In this document: positions 18,142-26,088 of the stretch, piece by piece
How the letters are laid out: the number at the start of each line of letters is the position of its first letter
Position numbering within the stretch: position 1 is the stretch's first letter
Source of the DNA: Bacillus sp. FJAT-26390
GTDB lineage: Bacteria; Bacillota; Bacilli; Paenibacillales; Paenibacillaceae
Assembly (NCBI RefSeq): GCF_001682865.1
Contig: NZ_MAQX01000032.1
Coordinates: 62,001 to 126,000 of the forward strand
Length of the DNA stretch: 64,000 nucleotides
Direction: 5' to 3'
The notes under the pieces: model-generated
The model's database searches: none
The model's input: only the letters and a program-made list of their open reading frames with translations
What the model was told of the DNA's origin: nothing
Translations under genes and position numbers: made by a program

Positions 18142-20166
18142 ATGGCTAAGTATTCGGATGAAGAGATCAGAGGCTTGTCCAAAATTACCATTAAAATTGC
18201 AGCAGATTACCTAGGTATATCCCCAAACATGCTGACACTCGGCATGAGAAATGACTTGTTGCCCATTACGGGACCTGGTTTTTCTATTAAGCGAAAACGA
18301 GGGATTGGAGGGATCAAACAATTCGACGCACTCCTTGCACCGCAGGTAAATCACACACTGCAGGGTAAACACACTGCAATTGACTTTCATGATGATAAAG
18401 AAGCAGTTCAACAAGTCGCACAAGAAGAGCAACCAACTAGAATTGGACCTGCAGTTGTTCCCATCATTGAAGTAAGCTCGTCAAGTGAAGGAGAGGAGGG
18501 AAGCGCTTTGCCCGAGTATTCGAATATTGAAATGACTCGAAAGCAATTATACGATGAAATCTGGGAAATATCGGTCGCCGGAGTGGCCAAAAAATACAAC
18601 CTCCCTTATACCCACCTTATGAAACAGATTAAAGACGCGGGCATTCCGATTCCTCCGTCTGGATACTGGACGAAGCTCAATTTTAACAAGCCTGTAACCA
18701 AGCTTGAATTACCGGAGCTGGCAGACGAAATCATTTTGTTATCCAACTCCCGACCTTCTACTTCTAAAGAGAAGCGGCAAAGCTTAACGATTGAAAGCTA
18801 CAGCAAAGACGAGTTGGAAGCAGGCATCGCAGAAGCATCAACAGCACTCGAAGCTCCTACATTACCAGTGGAAGAGCAGGCTCCCTTCCCTTCTACAACA
18901 ATGTAGGATGATGCCAGCGAGGTCGCTCAAACAATTGACCTACCAGAAACGTATGAGCAATCCGGACAAACCTTCAATATTTATGACAGAGAGCTTCTAT
19001 ACAATGAAATATGGTTGGCTCCCGTAACCGAAATAGCTAAACGGTATGCTGTCTCGGATGTCGCAATCCGCAAGGTATGCCAGTCGTTGGATATCCCCAT
19101 GCCTCCAGTTGGGTATTGGGCCAAGCTTCGAGCAGGCAAGCCAGTGCCCCGTACTCCGTTACCTATAACCAACAAGCATACTAAAAAATCAGGGGTGCGA
19201 ACCGGAGCAGATTACAGTCCACCACTTGAGAAAGAGACACTCAGCTTTTTAAATGAAGAAGATAGAAGTGTTGCTCTTTCTATTGCAACGCAAATCAGAC
19301 TGCCCGATGAGAACGCCAAAATGCATCCGACAATTGTAGCCCACCGAAAATCAGACATTGATTGGAAGAGAAAACATAGGGAGCAAGAAAGCAAAGGTTA
19401 TAATAGAAGAGCTATGGATACTCCTCTGTTTCTTGCCGACACGGTTTCTGAAGAATCCTTGCCTAGGGTGTTGCATCTCTTTGATGCGCTAATCAAAGCC
19501 ATGGAGCCGCTCGAATGCTCCCTAACTAGCGATTTAAAATTTGTTGTCAACGGTGAAACCGTCTCTGTCTCGGTAAGAGAAGCAAAGGACGAAATCCAGC
19601 ATATTCCTACGAAAGAAGAAAATATACAACTACTAAAGTATGAAGAAGACAAGCGCCGCAATTCCTGGGCGTCAAAACCAAAAATCAGAAAGTATGACTA
19701 TGTTTACAATGGCCGACTAACCGTTTCGATTAATAGCTCAAAAAGTTTCCGTGATTGTAAATCATACGTCATTGAAGATCGTCTTGGTGATCTCATAATT
19801 TCATTGTATGAGGCTTCCGATATACTCAGGCAAGAGCGCGAGGCTCGAGAAGAAGCCGAACGTAAGCGTCAGGAAGAGGAACGTCGAAGAGAGGAACGCC
19901 GTCAACGTGTAAATGAAGAGGTTGACCAAACACTTATACTGGCAAATTTATCGGAGGACTACGATGTCGCCTGCAAAAAAAGACGCTACATTGCAGCAGT
20001 TGAGGCATCTGAAAACCTTGATTCAAAGACAACGGATTGGATATCATGGGCAAAAGCCAAGGCAGACTGGTATGACCCAACGATTGCCCGTGAAGACGAA
20101 TTTTTCGGGAAACGCGATCACCAAAGGAACGCTGACCAAAAAAAGCTGGAGCGTAGGTGGTGGTAA
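18142..20166 (+). pseudogene. DNA-binding-like protein with duplicated domain, interrupted by an in-frame TAG
   Basis: One frame runs from ATG 18142 (AAAGGAGGTGA just upstream) to 20166, about 674 codons, broken only by TAG at 18904-18906. The N-terminus looks like a helix-turn-helix (IKIAADYLGISPNMLTLG). A segment of about 60 residues occurs twice: around 18530 (QLYDEIWEISVAGVAKKYN to PPSGYWTKL) and around 18990 (LLYNEIWLAPVTEIAKRYA to PPVGYWAKL). Each resembles a helix-turn-helix unit followed by a GYW-x-KL turn. A C-terminal alpha-helical, charged region follows. Similar GYWAKL proteins are common near integrases and defence genes, with no function known to me. It is divergent from jetA. 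The stop could be a real nonsense mutation, a read error or a site of suppression. Confidence 0.7.
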
Positions 20167-20276
20167 TGAACGGGAAAAGCAAGTGCCTGCGTGTTCTTCA
20201 GGCCTGCTTGCTTTTCCAAGAGAAAGGTACAATTTCACCTCCTCTGAACAACATCCCTTTTTCAATCCAATAACTT

Positions 20277-20852
20277 CTACTTATGAAATCTCCTCATAGG
20301 TGACGATTTCGCATGCTTAGATCGCATCTCCGGCCACCATAAATTCACGTATTTCTTGACTATGTCCTGCGAGGTATTTCCCAAAATGTCCTGCAGGCTG
20401 TAAGGATCACATTCATTCATAATATACAGCTTGGCAAAGGTATGCTGGAGATTATGCGGGCTAGAACGTACGTCCTTAATCCCGACCGCTTCCCCATACT
20501 TGCGAATAAAAACTTGAACAGATCGTACCCCATGCAAATGTCCATCCAATGTTACGAAAAAGTGCAATGATGGTACTTCTCCTCTGGCTTTGACATACTG
20601 AATTAGCAATTTACGGAGATCATCACAAAATGGAATATCCCGTGGCTTCCTACTCTAGCCAATGCCCCCTAGCAACTGGCTTTCCTTCACATCGACCTGG
20701 TTCATTTTAAGCTTGGTCAGCTCACCAACCCGCAGACCACAATCCAAAATCAAGGACAGCATGACGAAATCACGGAATCCGGTGAAGGTCTGCTGATCAG
20801 GTAAGTGCCTTAGTATATTTGCCGACAGGCACGCTAGAAGCTCTTCGCTCAT
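20277..20852 (-). pseudogene. tyrosine recombinase core fragment with lost catalytic residues
   Basis: This is the catalytic-domain part of a phage-type integrase. Arg I is present (CGLRVGELTKLK). A TAG at 20655-20657 interrupts the same frame, which continues SRKPRDIPFCDDL. In the second box HNLQH replaces HxLRH (Arg lost), and LGNTSQDIVKKYVN has Asn where the last His is expected; the nucleophile Tyr remains. The N-terminal core-binding domain is absent, cut off at the IS30 fragment starting at about 20866. With a stop codon and two catalytic replacements the protein cannot be active. It marks an old integration event at the right edge of the defence genes. Confidence 0.8.
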
Positions 20853-20865
20853 GGGACTCTTCTTG

Positions 20866-21086
20866 GGCAGAACTAGCCGTATAAGTTCCGTTCTTCTTAC
20901 TGCCGCTACGTGCTATTTCTCGTGCGATAGTAGAAGGATGTCGACCCAGCTCACCCAATCTTGCGACATGACCAGCCCAATCGATGCAACGCTTCTAGTT
21001 GTCCTCGTTCAATTATGTTAAGATGGAAGTAGCTCATGTTGGTTTCTCCTGTACAAAATGGTGGTGTGGTAACTTCCATTTTACAC
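20866..21086 (-). mobile_element. IS30-family insertion sequence, left-end fragment
   Basis: On the minus strand an ATG at 21037, after an AGGAG site, starts a transposase N-terminus: SYFHLNIIERGQLEALHRL, then after a one-base frameshift near 20955 GRHPSTIAREIARS. This is the helix-turn-helix of IS30-type transposases. About 55 residues remain; the catalytic DDE domain is gone. Sequence before the start (about 21050-21086) looks like the element's terminal region. The fragment ends abruptly against the tyrosine-recombinase fragment, which suggests a deletion between the two. Confidence 0.65.
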
Positions 21087-21533
21087 GAAGCCTTCATGGG
21101 CCTTTTGTTTTTCTAGGTGTCGCACTTCATATTACAATTCGTCATTTAAAAAAAGGTGTACTTACTCAAATCCCAAAAAAACATCCATGTTCACGTGGTC
21201 ACAATCATGAATGAAAATGACAGTGTAAGCCAGAATCTCTCATAAAAAAGCAAACAGTTCTGTCTGATCTTAATCATTTCGGAATGTTGCATGTAATACT
21301 GATATTTAAATACTTCTATATTACCTTCATCCACAGGTCTTCAAAATTGAAATTTCCACAAACCAACTTAAAAATCCTTTTTCCGACACATTTATTCCAT
21401 TATTATACACTACACTATTGACAATTGTCTGTCAGCAAGCGTATGTTCGTATGAAAAAAACTCCACCGCGCGGAGAGGAGGAAGCAGGTAATTATTTTGC
21501 CTTAATGAATTATATAAGTCAGTATTTATCGTC
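21087..21533. other. AT-rich gap without a recognised gene
   Basis: No gene with a credible start and ribosome binding site is seen. A plus-strand TTGACA at 21418-21423 with TATGTT 18 bases later could be an old promoter; the overlapping CAAGC-GTAT-GTTCG resembles a degenerate LexA box, but one half is altered. No open frame of note follows. Confidence 0.4.
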
Positions 21534-21995
21534 TTATACTCTAGGAATTACTGATACAAATTTACTCATGAAATTTCTTCTGTGTTCTTTGCTATGGATG
21601 TAAATATCAGAAAACTTACTTCTCCAGGTTCCGTCATAAACACTTGTCTCCTCAATTTTAAACTCTAAATATTCATTCAATTCTTTCCTGTTAATATCAA
21701 TAGAATATAATGAAAATGGACTTTCCATATCAGGGATAATTATTGAGACCACATCTACAAATGAAAACTCTCGAAGTATTCTCACAGGCTCTCCAACTAA
21801 TATTTTTTCTATTGTATTCTGAGTAAAATATTCACTATAATCTACCTTAGTGATTTTCGAGTCTTTATTATGGATCAAAAATTCTTCATATGATTTATAA
21901 AAGAAAATTGACACTTTCTCTTCCTCTAATGCAACACTTTTTATGAAAGTTCTTCCTGTCAGATTCTCAATGTATCTCTCTAAATATTTATTCAT
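21534..21995 (-). CDS. protein of unknown function
   Basis: A 153-residue soluble protein, last in a row of eight AT-rich minus-strand genes. It has no signal peptide, membrane segment or motif that I recognise; it is rich in Glu, Ile and Ser. AGGGGG lies about eleven bases before the ATG. It follows the HExxH gene by 40 bases, so the two are probably co-transcribed. Confidence 0.55.
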   Translation of the reverse strand: MNKYLERYIENLTGRTFIKSVALEEEKVSIFFYKSYEEFLIHNKDSKITKVDYSEYFTQNTIEKILVGEPVRILREFSFVDVVSIIIPDMESPFSLYSIDINRKELNEYLEFKIEETSVYDGTWRSKFSDIYIHSKEHRRNFMSKFVSVIPRV

Positions 21996-22035
21996 TAATT
22001 AGTTTCCCCCTAAAATTAATAAATCAATTTAAAAT

Positions 22036-22491
22036 TCAGGTTTTATTTACTATTTTTGTGCGCCTCTCTATATTAAATTTGTTTAAAATGTCGTAATAGC
22101 TAATCAGAGGATCTGGCACAAGATCCCTGCCATACTTATAAGCATTCACTTCACCTTCAAGAATAAATTCAACTGTTGCATCTTCAACATGCATTTCTCT
22201 ATATAATCTCCTATTCGGATTTGCAATATAATCAAGGTGATGTCCTATTTCGTGATATATTGCAATTTCAAAGAACTCCTCTAATGATAGATGTGCTAAT
22301 TCAGGAGTTTGACTCTTATTAGGTTCATACATTGGTAAATTATATGCTATGAGTTTTTCATTCAAGTTATAACCCATAAACATTGTGGTCTTCTCATAGT
22401 AGTCAATATCAAATTCTATTAGAGGTAGACCTGTATGTCGATGAACTAACATTTTCATTCTTTCTAGGAACTGATCATTCAACAATTCCAT
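22036..22491 (-). CDS. HExxH zinc-peptidase-like protein (ImmA/IrrE-like)
   Basis: A 151-residue protein with a clear zincin motif, AIYHEIGHHLDYI at about 77-89, and a downstream acidic helix EGEVNAYKYGRDLVP that would supply the third zinc ligand. This layout is like the ImmA/IrrE metallopeptidases of mobile elements, which cleave or inactivate partner XRE repressors; an XRE gene lies 1.6 kb upstream in the same row. The usual adjacency of repressor and peptidase is absent, so the link is only a suggestion. The start has GGAGGACAAA before it, and a perfect palindrome lies directly ahead of that site. Confidence 0.65.
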   Translation of the reverse strand: MELLNDQFLERMKMLVHRHTGLPLIEFDIDYYEKTTMFMGYNLNEKLIAYNLPMYEPNKSQTPELAHLSLEEFFEIAIYHEIGHHLDYIANPNRRLYREMHVEDATVEFILEGEVNAYKYGRDLVPDPLISYYDILNKFNIERRTKIVNKT

Positions 22492-22501
22492 TTTGTCCTC
22501 C

Positions 22502-22523
22502 TATTGAAAGAACTCTTTCAATA
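22502..22523. promoter_or_regulatory. perfect inverted repeat just upstream of the HExxH gene
   Basis: TATTGAAAGA and TCTTTCAATA form a 10-bp perfect palindrome around two bases, ending two to three bases before the GGAGG ribosome binding site. It could be an operator or an RNA hairpin limiting translation; it could also end the upstream transcript, though there is no T-run. Confidence 0.45.
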
Positions 22524-22693
22524 CCCAATTTAAATTAGAAACTTACTTCTTAGAGCATGATCCAACTGAGACAATTGATGTATTTTCCTACTAATGTTGT
22601 CTTTAATATAGACTTTCTATCTTTACAAGCTAACTTTTCAGATGTAGTCAATGGTCTGCTAAAATCACATTCCGTTACAGTTAAATCTAAACA

Positions 22694-23371
22694 TCAAATA
22701 TAAGTAGATAGATTAAATAATTTCGGTTGAGTTACTTTATTACCTTTGGATTTCATATCAAGAAAAAGAAAGATTCTTCCTACATTAGCAAAAACCTTAA
22801 AGAAAGTTTTTTGAAAATCACTTGCCATTGATTTAACATGTATTTCAGCAGGTATATAAATACCTGATACCAGCATGTCAGCATCTCTAAATTTATGAAG
22901 CCTCGCTGCAACTCGATGATTTCCATCAATGAGTACCTGCAAGTTTGATGGCGAATAATCTATGACTAAAACAGGTTTAGAATTTTTTAATGCGTAAGAA
23001 AACCTGTTGGTTTCTAGTCCACTATAATCAATAAACTCATTGAGTTCACCAATTTTGAATTTTTTTCTTACTACTTGTTTTGGGTTGTTTTGTATCAATC
23101 GCTGTAATACTGGAATAGACCATGCGAAATCAACTACATTGCCATCTGGAAATATATGTTCCCGACAATAAAGTTCTCCAAGATCAGTTCGAATATTAAT
23201 TGTTTCTTTGCTATCCAACATTTTCAATAGCACTTCTCTATAAATATTTAGCAGGTTTTGGTACTTCGGATAGTCTTCAAAACAGGGGTCTGAATTACTT
23301 TCAATACTATCAATGCTTTTCATAATAGAATGAATTCCGTTTATATTGTTAGCAGATAAACTGAGCATCAT
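22694..23371 (-). CDS. ParB-like-fold protein of unknown role
   Basis: A 225-residue protein. Near residue 145-155 it has QVLIDGNHRVAARLHKF, the GxHR-type signature of the ParB/sulfiredoxin fold, where it binds nucleotide (CTP in ParB). The usual helix-turn-helix DNA-binding part of ParB is not evident, and no ParA neighbour exists, so it is not a partition protein in the ordinary sense. Ribosome binding site AGGAG lies eight bases before the ATG pair. It belongs to the eight-gene AT-rich row. Confidence 0.55.
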   Translation of the reverse strand: MMLSLSANNINGIHSIMKSIDSIESNSDPCFEDYPKYQNLLNIYREVLLKMLDSKETINIRTDLGELYCREHIFPDGNVVDFAWSIPVLQRLIQNNPKQVVRKKFKIGELNEFIDYSGLETNRFSYALKNSKPVLVIDYSPSNLQVLIDGNHRVAARLHKFRDADMLVSGIYIPAEIHVKSMASDFQKTFFKVFANVGRIFLFLDMKSKGNKVTQPKLFNLSTYI

Positions 23372-23433
23372 TGTGCGATCTCCTATGAGTTGAAATAATT
23401 ATTATTTTATAGCTGATAAATCGAGTATTTTAA

Positions 23434-23781
23434 CTACTCTGGCAAAAACATATCAAACACAAGAATATCTTTTACACTATTATCCTGAACCGTAACGATA
23501 AAATTCTTTTTAATTCTTTTCTCCAAGTTTAACAGTGCATTAGAAAACTCCATAGTAGTGTTGAGTTCTAGAACAACATTCTCAATCTCATCGATGTCCT
23601 TATAATGTTCTAGTAATTTCAAAACATATTCTTGGTCATTTGCAAATGCAATGTATTCGGCATTTCTTGCTAGTGCTGCCACACCTACACTATCAATATA
23701 TGCGGTAGTATTTTTATTAAGTTTTTGCATCATCTCATCCAGAACTCTCGACTTACCTACTTTACCAAGTACAACTCTCAT
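23434..23781 (-). CDS. small protein with P-loop-like N-terminus
   Basis: A 115-residue protein. The start at 23781 is preferred over 23838 because GGAG sits eight bases before it. It begins MRVVLGKVGKSRVLDEM, similar to a Walker A strand and loop but one residue short of GxxGxGKS; it later has a VVLELN strand that could mimic Walker B. Nucleotide binding is uncertain. No family is recognised. Confidence 0.5.
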   Translation of the reverse strand: MRVVLGKVGKSRVLDEMMQKLNKNTTAYIDSVGVAALARNAEYIAFANDQEYVLKLLEHYKDIDEIENVVLELNTTMEFSNALLNLEKRIKKNFIVTVQDNSVKDILVFDMFLPE

Positions 23782-23860
23782 TATATAGGCTCCTTGATGA
23801 AACCAATTATTTATCGCGCTCAGAAATAATTTGTTCATCAGTAAATACTAATCACTTTAG

Positions 23861-24061
23861 CTAGTTCAGACTTAATCCCAAAATTTTTATTTGATTAATA
23901 GGAACTTCATCAAACTCGCTTAAACTCTGTAAGACTTCTTGAGTAACCATTGATTCATCATTAATATCTGATTCAATATAAACATTCGCAATGCGATTCT
24001 CCATCTTAATTCTACCGATATCTGCAAGAACATTTACTGCATAATGCACCTGAATATTCAT
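23861..24061 (-). CDS. small acidic protein, unknown
   Basis: A 66-residue protein with a strong AGGAGG site before its ATG. It is acidic (net negative) and has no motif I recognise. It sits between the XRE regulator and the P-loop-like gene, in the same direction and with short gaps. Its size and acidity would suit an antitoxin or adaptor, but that is only a guess. Confidence 0.5.
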   Translation of the reverse strand: MNIQVHYAVNVLADIGRIKMENRIANVYIESDINDESMVTQEVLQSLSEFDEVPINQIKILGLSLN

Positions 24062-24132
24062 TTGACATCCTCCTAAAATGTAATTGAAATCTCCGTTTTA
24101 TCATTAGTTATAAATCATTGTTCCAAATTTAA

Positions 24133-24540
24133 TTACTCCCATAAACCATCTGCTTCAAATCTCTTTATTAGCCAATTCAAACCTTCTTGTCCTGATAGAA
24201 GTGCCATAAAAGCATCTTTTGAATTGGTGACTTCACAGAGCCTTTGAAAACGATCAATTTTCATACTTTTGAAATTATTTTCGTATTTACTGATATCACT
24301 TCGTGAACAATCTAACTTACTTGCTAGTGATTCTTGAGATGAATTTGCTCTCTTACGACACGCCTTGATAATTTTAGGCAAGTAATGTTCCAGATCTTTT
24401 ATTGTTGTATGATTAACCGACTTATAAATGGCAATAAACTCATCATCTGTATTCGAAAGAATTCTATTGATGTTGTCTTGATAAATTTTGCTGTCATTCT
24501 GTACATTATCAGAAATTTTATTCATCATTTCCACCTTCAA
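24133..24540 (-). CDS. XRE-family helix-turn-helix regulator
   Basis: A 135-residue protein with a Cro/C1-type helix-turn-helix at about 62-110 (QESLASKLDCSRSDISKYE). The 55 residues before it are helical and may form a dimer or effector domain. It is the likely regulator of the eight-gene row; its own gene lies 19 bases after the GNAT gene. In mobile elements such proteins are repressors removed by HExxH peptidases, and one is encoded in the same row. Confidence 0.75.
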   Translation of the reverse strand: MKVEMMNKISDNVQNDSKIYQDNINRILSNTDDEFIAIYKSVNHTTIKDLEHYLPKIIKACRKRANSSQESLASKLDCSRSDISKYENNFKSMKIDRFQRLCEVTNSKDAFMALLSGQEGLNWLIKRFEADGLWE

Positions 24541-24559
24541 ACTTTAATTAAATCAGTTT

Positions 24560-25096
24560 TTATTGCTTCAGCGTCAATTCTATCAAGCCTGTGGATTCGT
24601 TAACTTCTAAACCATTTTTCTTATAAAAATGATTTTGTCTGTCGATGTGTCCACTATCTACTGAGGACAAATTTCCAGTAATTTTGCTGATATTCTTATT
24701 AAGAGCTATTTCTTTAAGTTTATTGATAAGAATTGATCCATATCCGTTATTCTGATTCTTTCCAAAAATAGCTATGTCAACTATCTGGATGTTGTCTTGA
24801 CGTATTGAAGCGTATAGTTTTGGATCTGGGATTATAACACCCTTGGATGTGATCACTCTAAGGCGAACATCAATTGAAAACTCATCAAAGTCTGATATAC
24901 CATGCATATCCTGAAAAAGAATAATTGTTTTATGTTCATCTATAAGTATTTCTAGCACCATATTCTCATTATTAACAAGATCACTTGTTTGACATTCTAC
25001 TTCATAACTAATATCATTCTTTTTTTGAAGTTTAACTAAAGCAACTCTATTTTGAATTTTTTCCAAATCTTTAAAAATACCAAATATTTTGATCAC
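24560..25096 (-). CDS. GNAT-type N-acetyltransferase-like protein
   Basis: A 178-residue protein whose second half has GNAT features: the acetyl-CoA loop NNGYGSILINKLKE (about 118-131) and the terminal HFYKKNGLEV motif. The first 100 residues are beta-rich and unlike common GNATs. GGATGTGATC precedes the ATG. Substrate unknown. It lies 19 bases before the XRE gene; such a pair recalls GNAT toxin-antitoxin modules, but the antitoxins there are usually RHH or HTH proteins encoded first, so the match is weak. Confidence 0.65.
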   Translation of the reverse strand: MIKIFGIFKDLEKIQNRVALVKLQKKNDISYEVECQTSDLVNNENMVLEILIDEHKTIILFQDMHGISDFDEFSIDVRLRVITSKGVIIPDPKLYASIRQDNIQIVDIAIFGKNQNNGYGSILINKLKEIALNKNISKITGNLSSVDSGHIDRQNHFYKKNGLEVNESTGLIELTLKQ

Positions 25097-25225
25097 ATCC
25101 TTTTATATATCCTACGAAATCCGTGTTTTATGGTAATAGAACTTTCTCATTCCTTGTGAAATCCCATCTAGATAAAATGGGATCAAAAGCAACTACACAT
25201 GGGTAATCTTTATAATTCAAGAATT

Positions 25226-25849
25226 CTATTTATAGACTGTACCAATAAAATCAATTTGTAATTCAAGTTGAAGCTTATTTATTCTATCAATCATGTCTCG
25301 TGATTGTTTATCTATTACCTTGATTAATCCTGATATTTCATTATCAGTGCGTCCTCTTTTTTCATCATACCATGATTCAAGTGTTACGAGATTTTCACCT
25401 ACTTCGGTACTTAAGCTATAAATAAATTCAACTTCAACTGAGTACTTTTCAAGAATTACTAATCTTTGCTTATGTTTAACTGCCATTTTCAGAGTAGAAT
25501 CATGCAAAGTATCGGTTACCTTTTTAAAGTGTTTCATAAGTGAGGGTAAATCAGCTTTATTATTCATAAATAATTCAATAATACTTTTAATGCCCATTAT
25601 TTCTCTATAGCTGTCTTTCACTAAACTTAATACTTCGATCATATCGTCAGCAGTCTTCAGGTTTAAATCACGCTTAAACTTTTCTATATCGTTGCTTCTA
25701 CTTCGTTTCTGTGCTCTATTAACGTTGTAAATAGTAAAAAATAAGGTGAATATTGCCAGTACAAAAGTGAATAACTGAACAAGTTGTATTGTTTTTGTTA
25801 AAACTATTGGATTAAAGCTCCCGATGTATTCCTTGATGTAATCAAACAA
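25226..25849 (-). CDS. membrane-anchored coiled-coil protein, unknown
   Basis: A 207-residue protein with one strong membrane segment near residues 18-42 (IQLVQLFTFVLAIFTLFF) and a charged, helical remainder likely on the cytoplasmic side. The start is TTG at 25849 after AAAAGGAGG. It is the first gene of the AT-rich row, 129 bases from the next. A membrane protein with a cytoplasmic coiled coil could be a sensor or effector of the module; no family is recognised. Confidence 0.6.
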   Translation of the reverse strand: MFDYIKEYIGSFNPIVLTKTIQLVQLFTFVLAIFTLFFTIYNVNRAQKRSRSNDIEKFKRDLNLKTADDMIEVLSLVKDSYREIMGIKSIIELFMNNKADLPSLMKHFKKVTDTLHDSTLKMAVKHKQRLVILEKYSVEVEFIYSLSTEVGENLVTLESWYDEKRGRTDNEISGLIKVIDKQSRDMIDRINKLQLELQIDFIGTVYK

Positions 25850-26049
25850 AAAGATCCTCCTTTTAAAATCAGACTTTCATTCGGCTTCGTCTTCAAAGAA
25901 CAAATCTCCTATTTGGAAATGATATACTCTAAAACGGTTATATTATTGTATAGTTCATAAATTTCATCCTGATGATTGTTGAAATCTGTGCCTTATAATA
26001 ATCATACCAATATCCACCAAAATAGTATATCAGTGAGTCGAAGAATGCA

Positions 26050-26084
26050 GAAAAAAAGAACCTCCTGTTTAGGAAGTTCTCCAC
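26050..26084 (-). terminator. rho-independent terminator of rlmCD
   Basis: On the minus strand GAACTTCCT pairs with AGGAGGTTC around AAAC and is followed by seven Ts. It lies just after the rlmCD stop codon and separates it from the AT-rich row. Confidence 0.8.
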
Positions 26085-26088
26085 TTTG

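Noticed and set aside
21418-21603. 61-residue plus-strand frame with TTGACA
   Set aside because: Overlaps the reverse-strand gene at 21534 and its start codon has no ribosome site; only a possible old promoter remains.
25850-26040. short coding-like fragments (for example one ending IGDLFFEDEAE) upstream of the membrane gene
   Set aside because: At most about 21 codons without start or site; broken in all frames.
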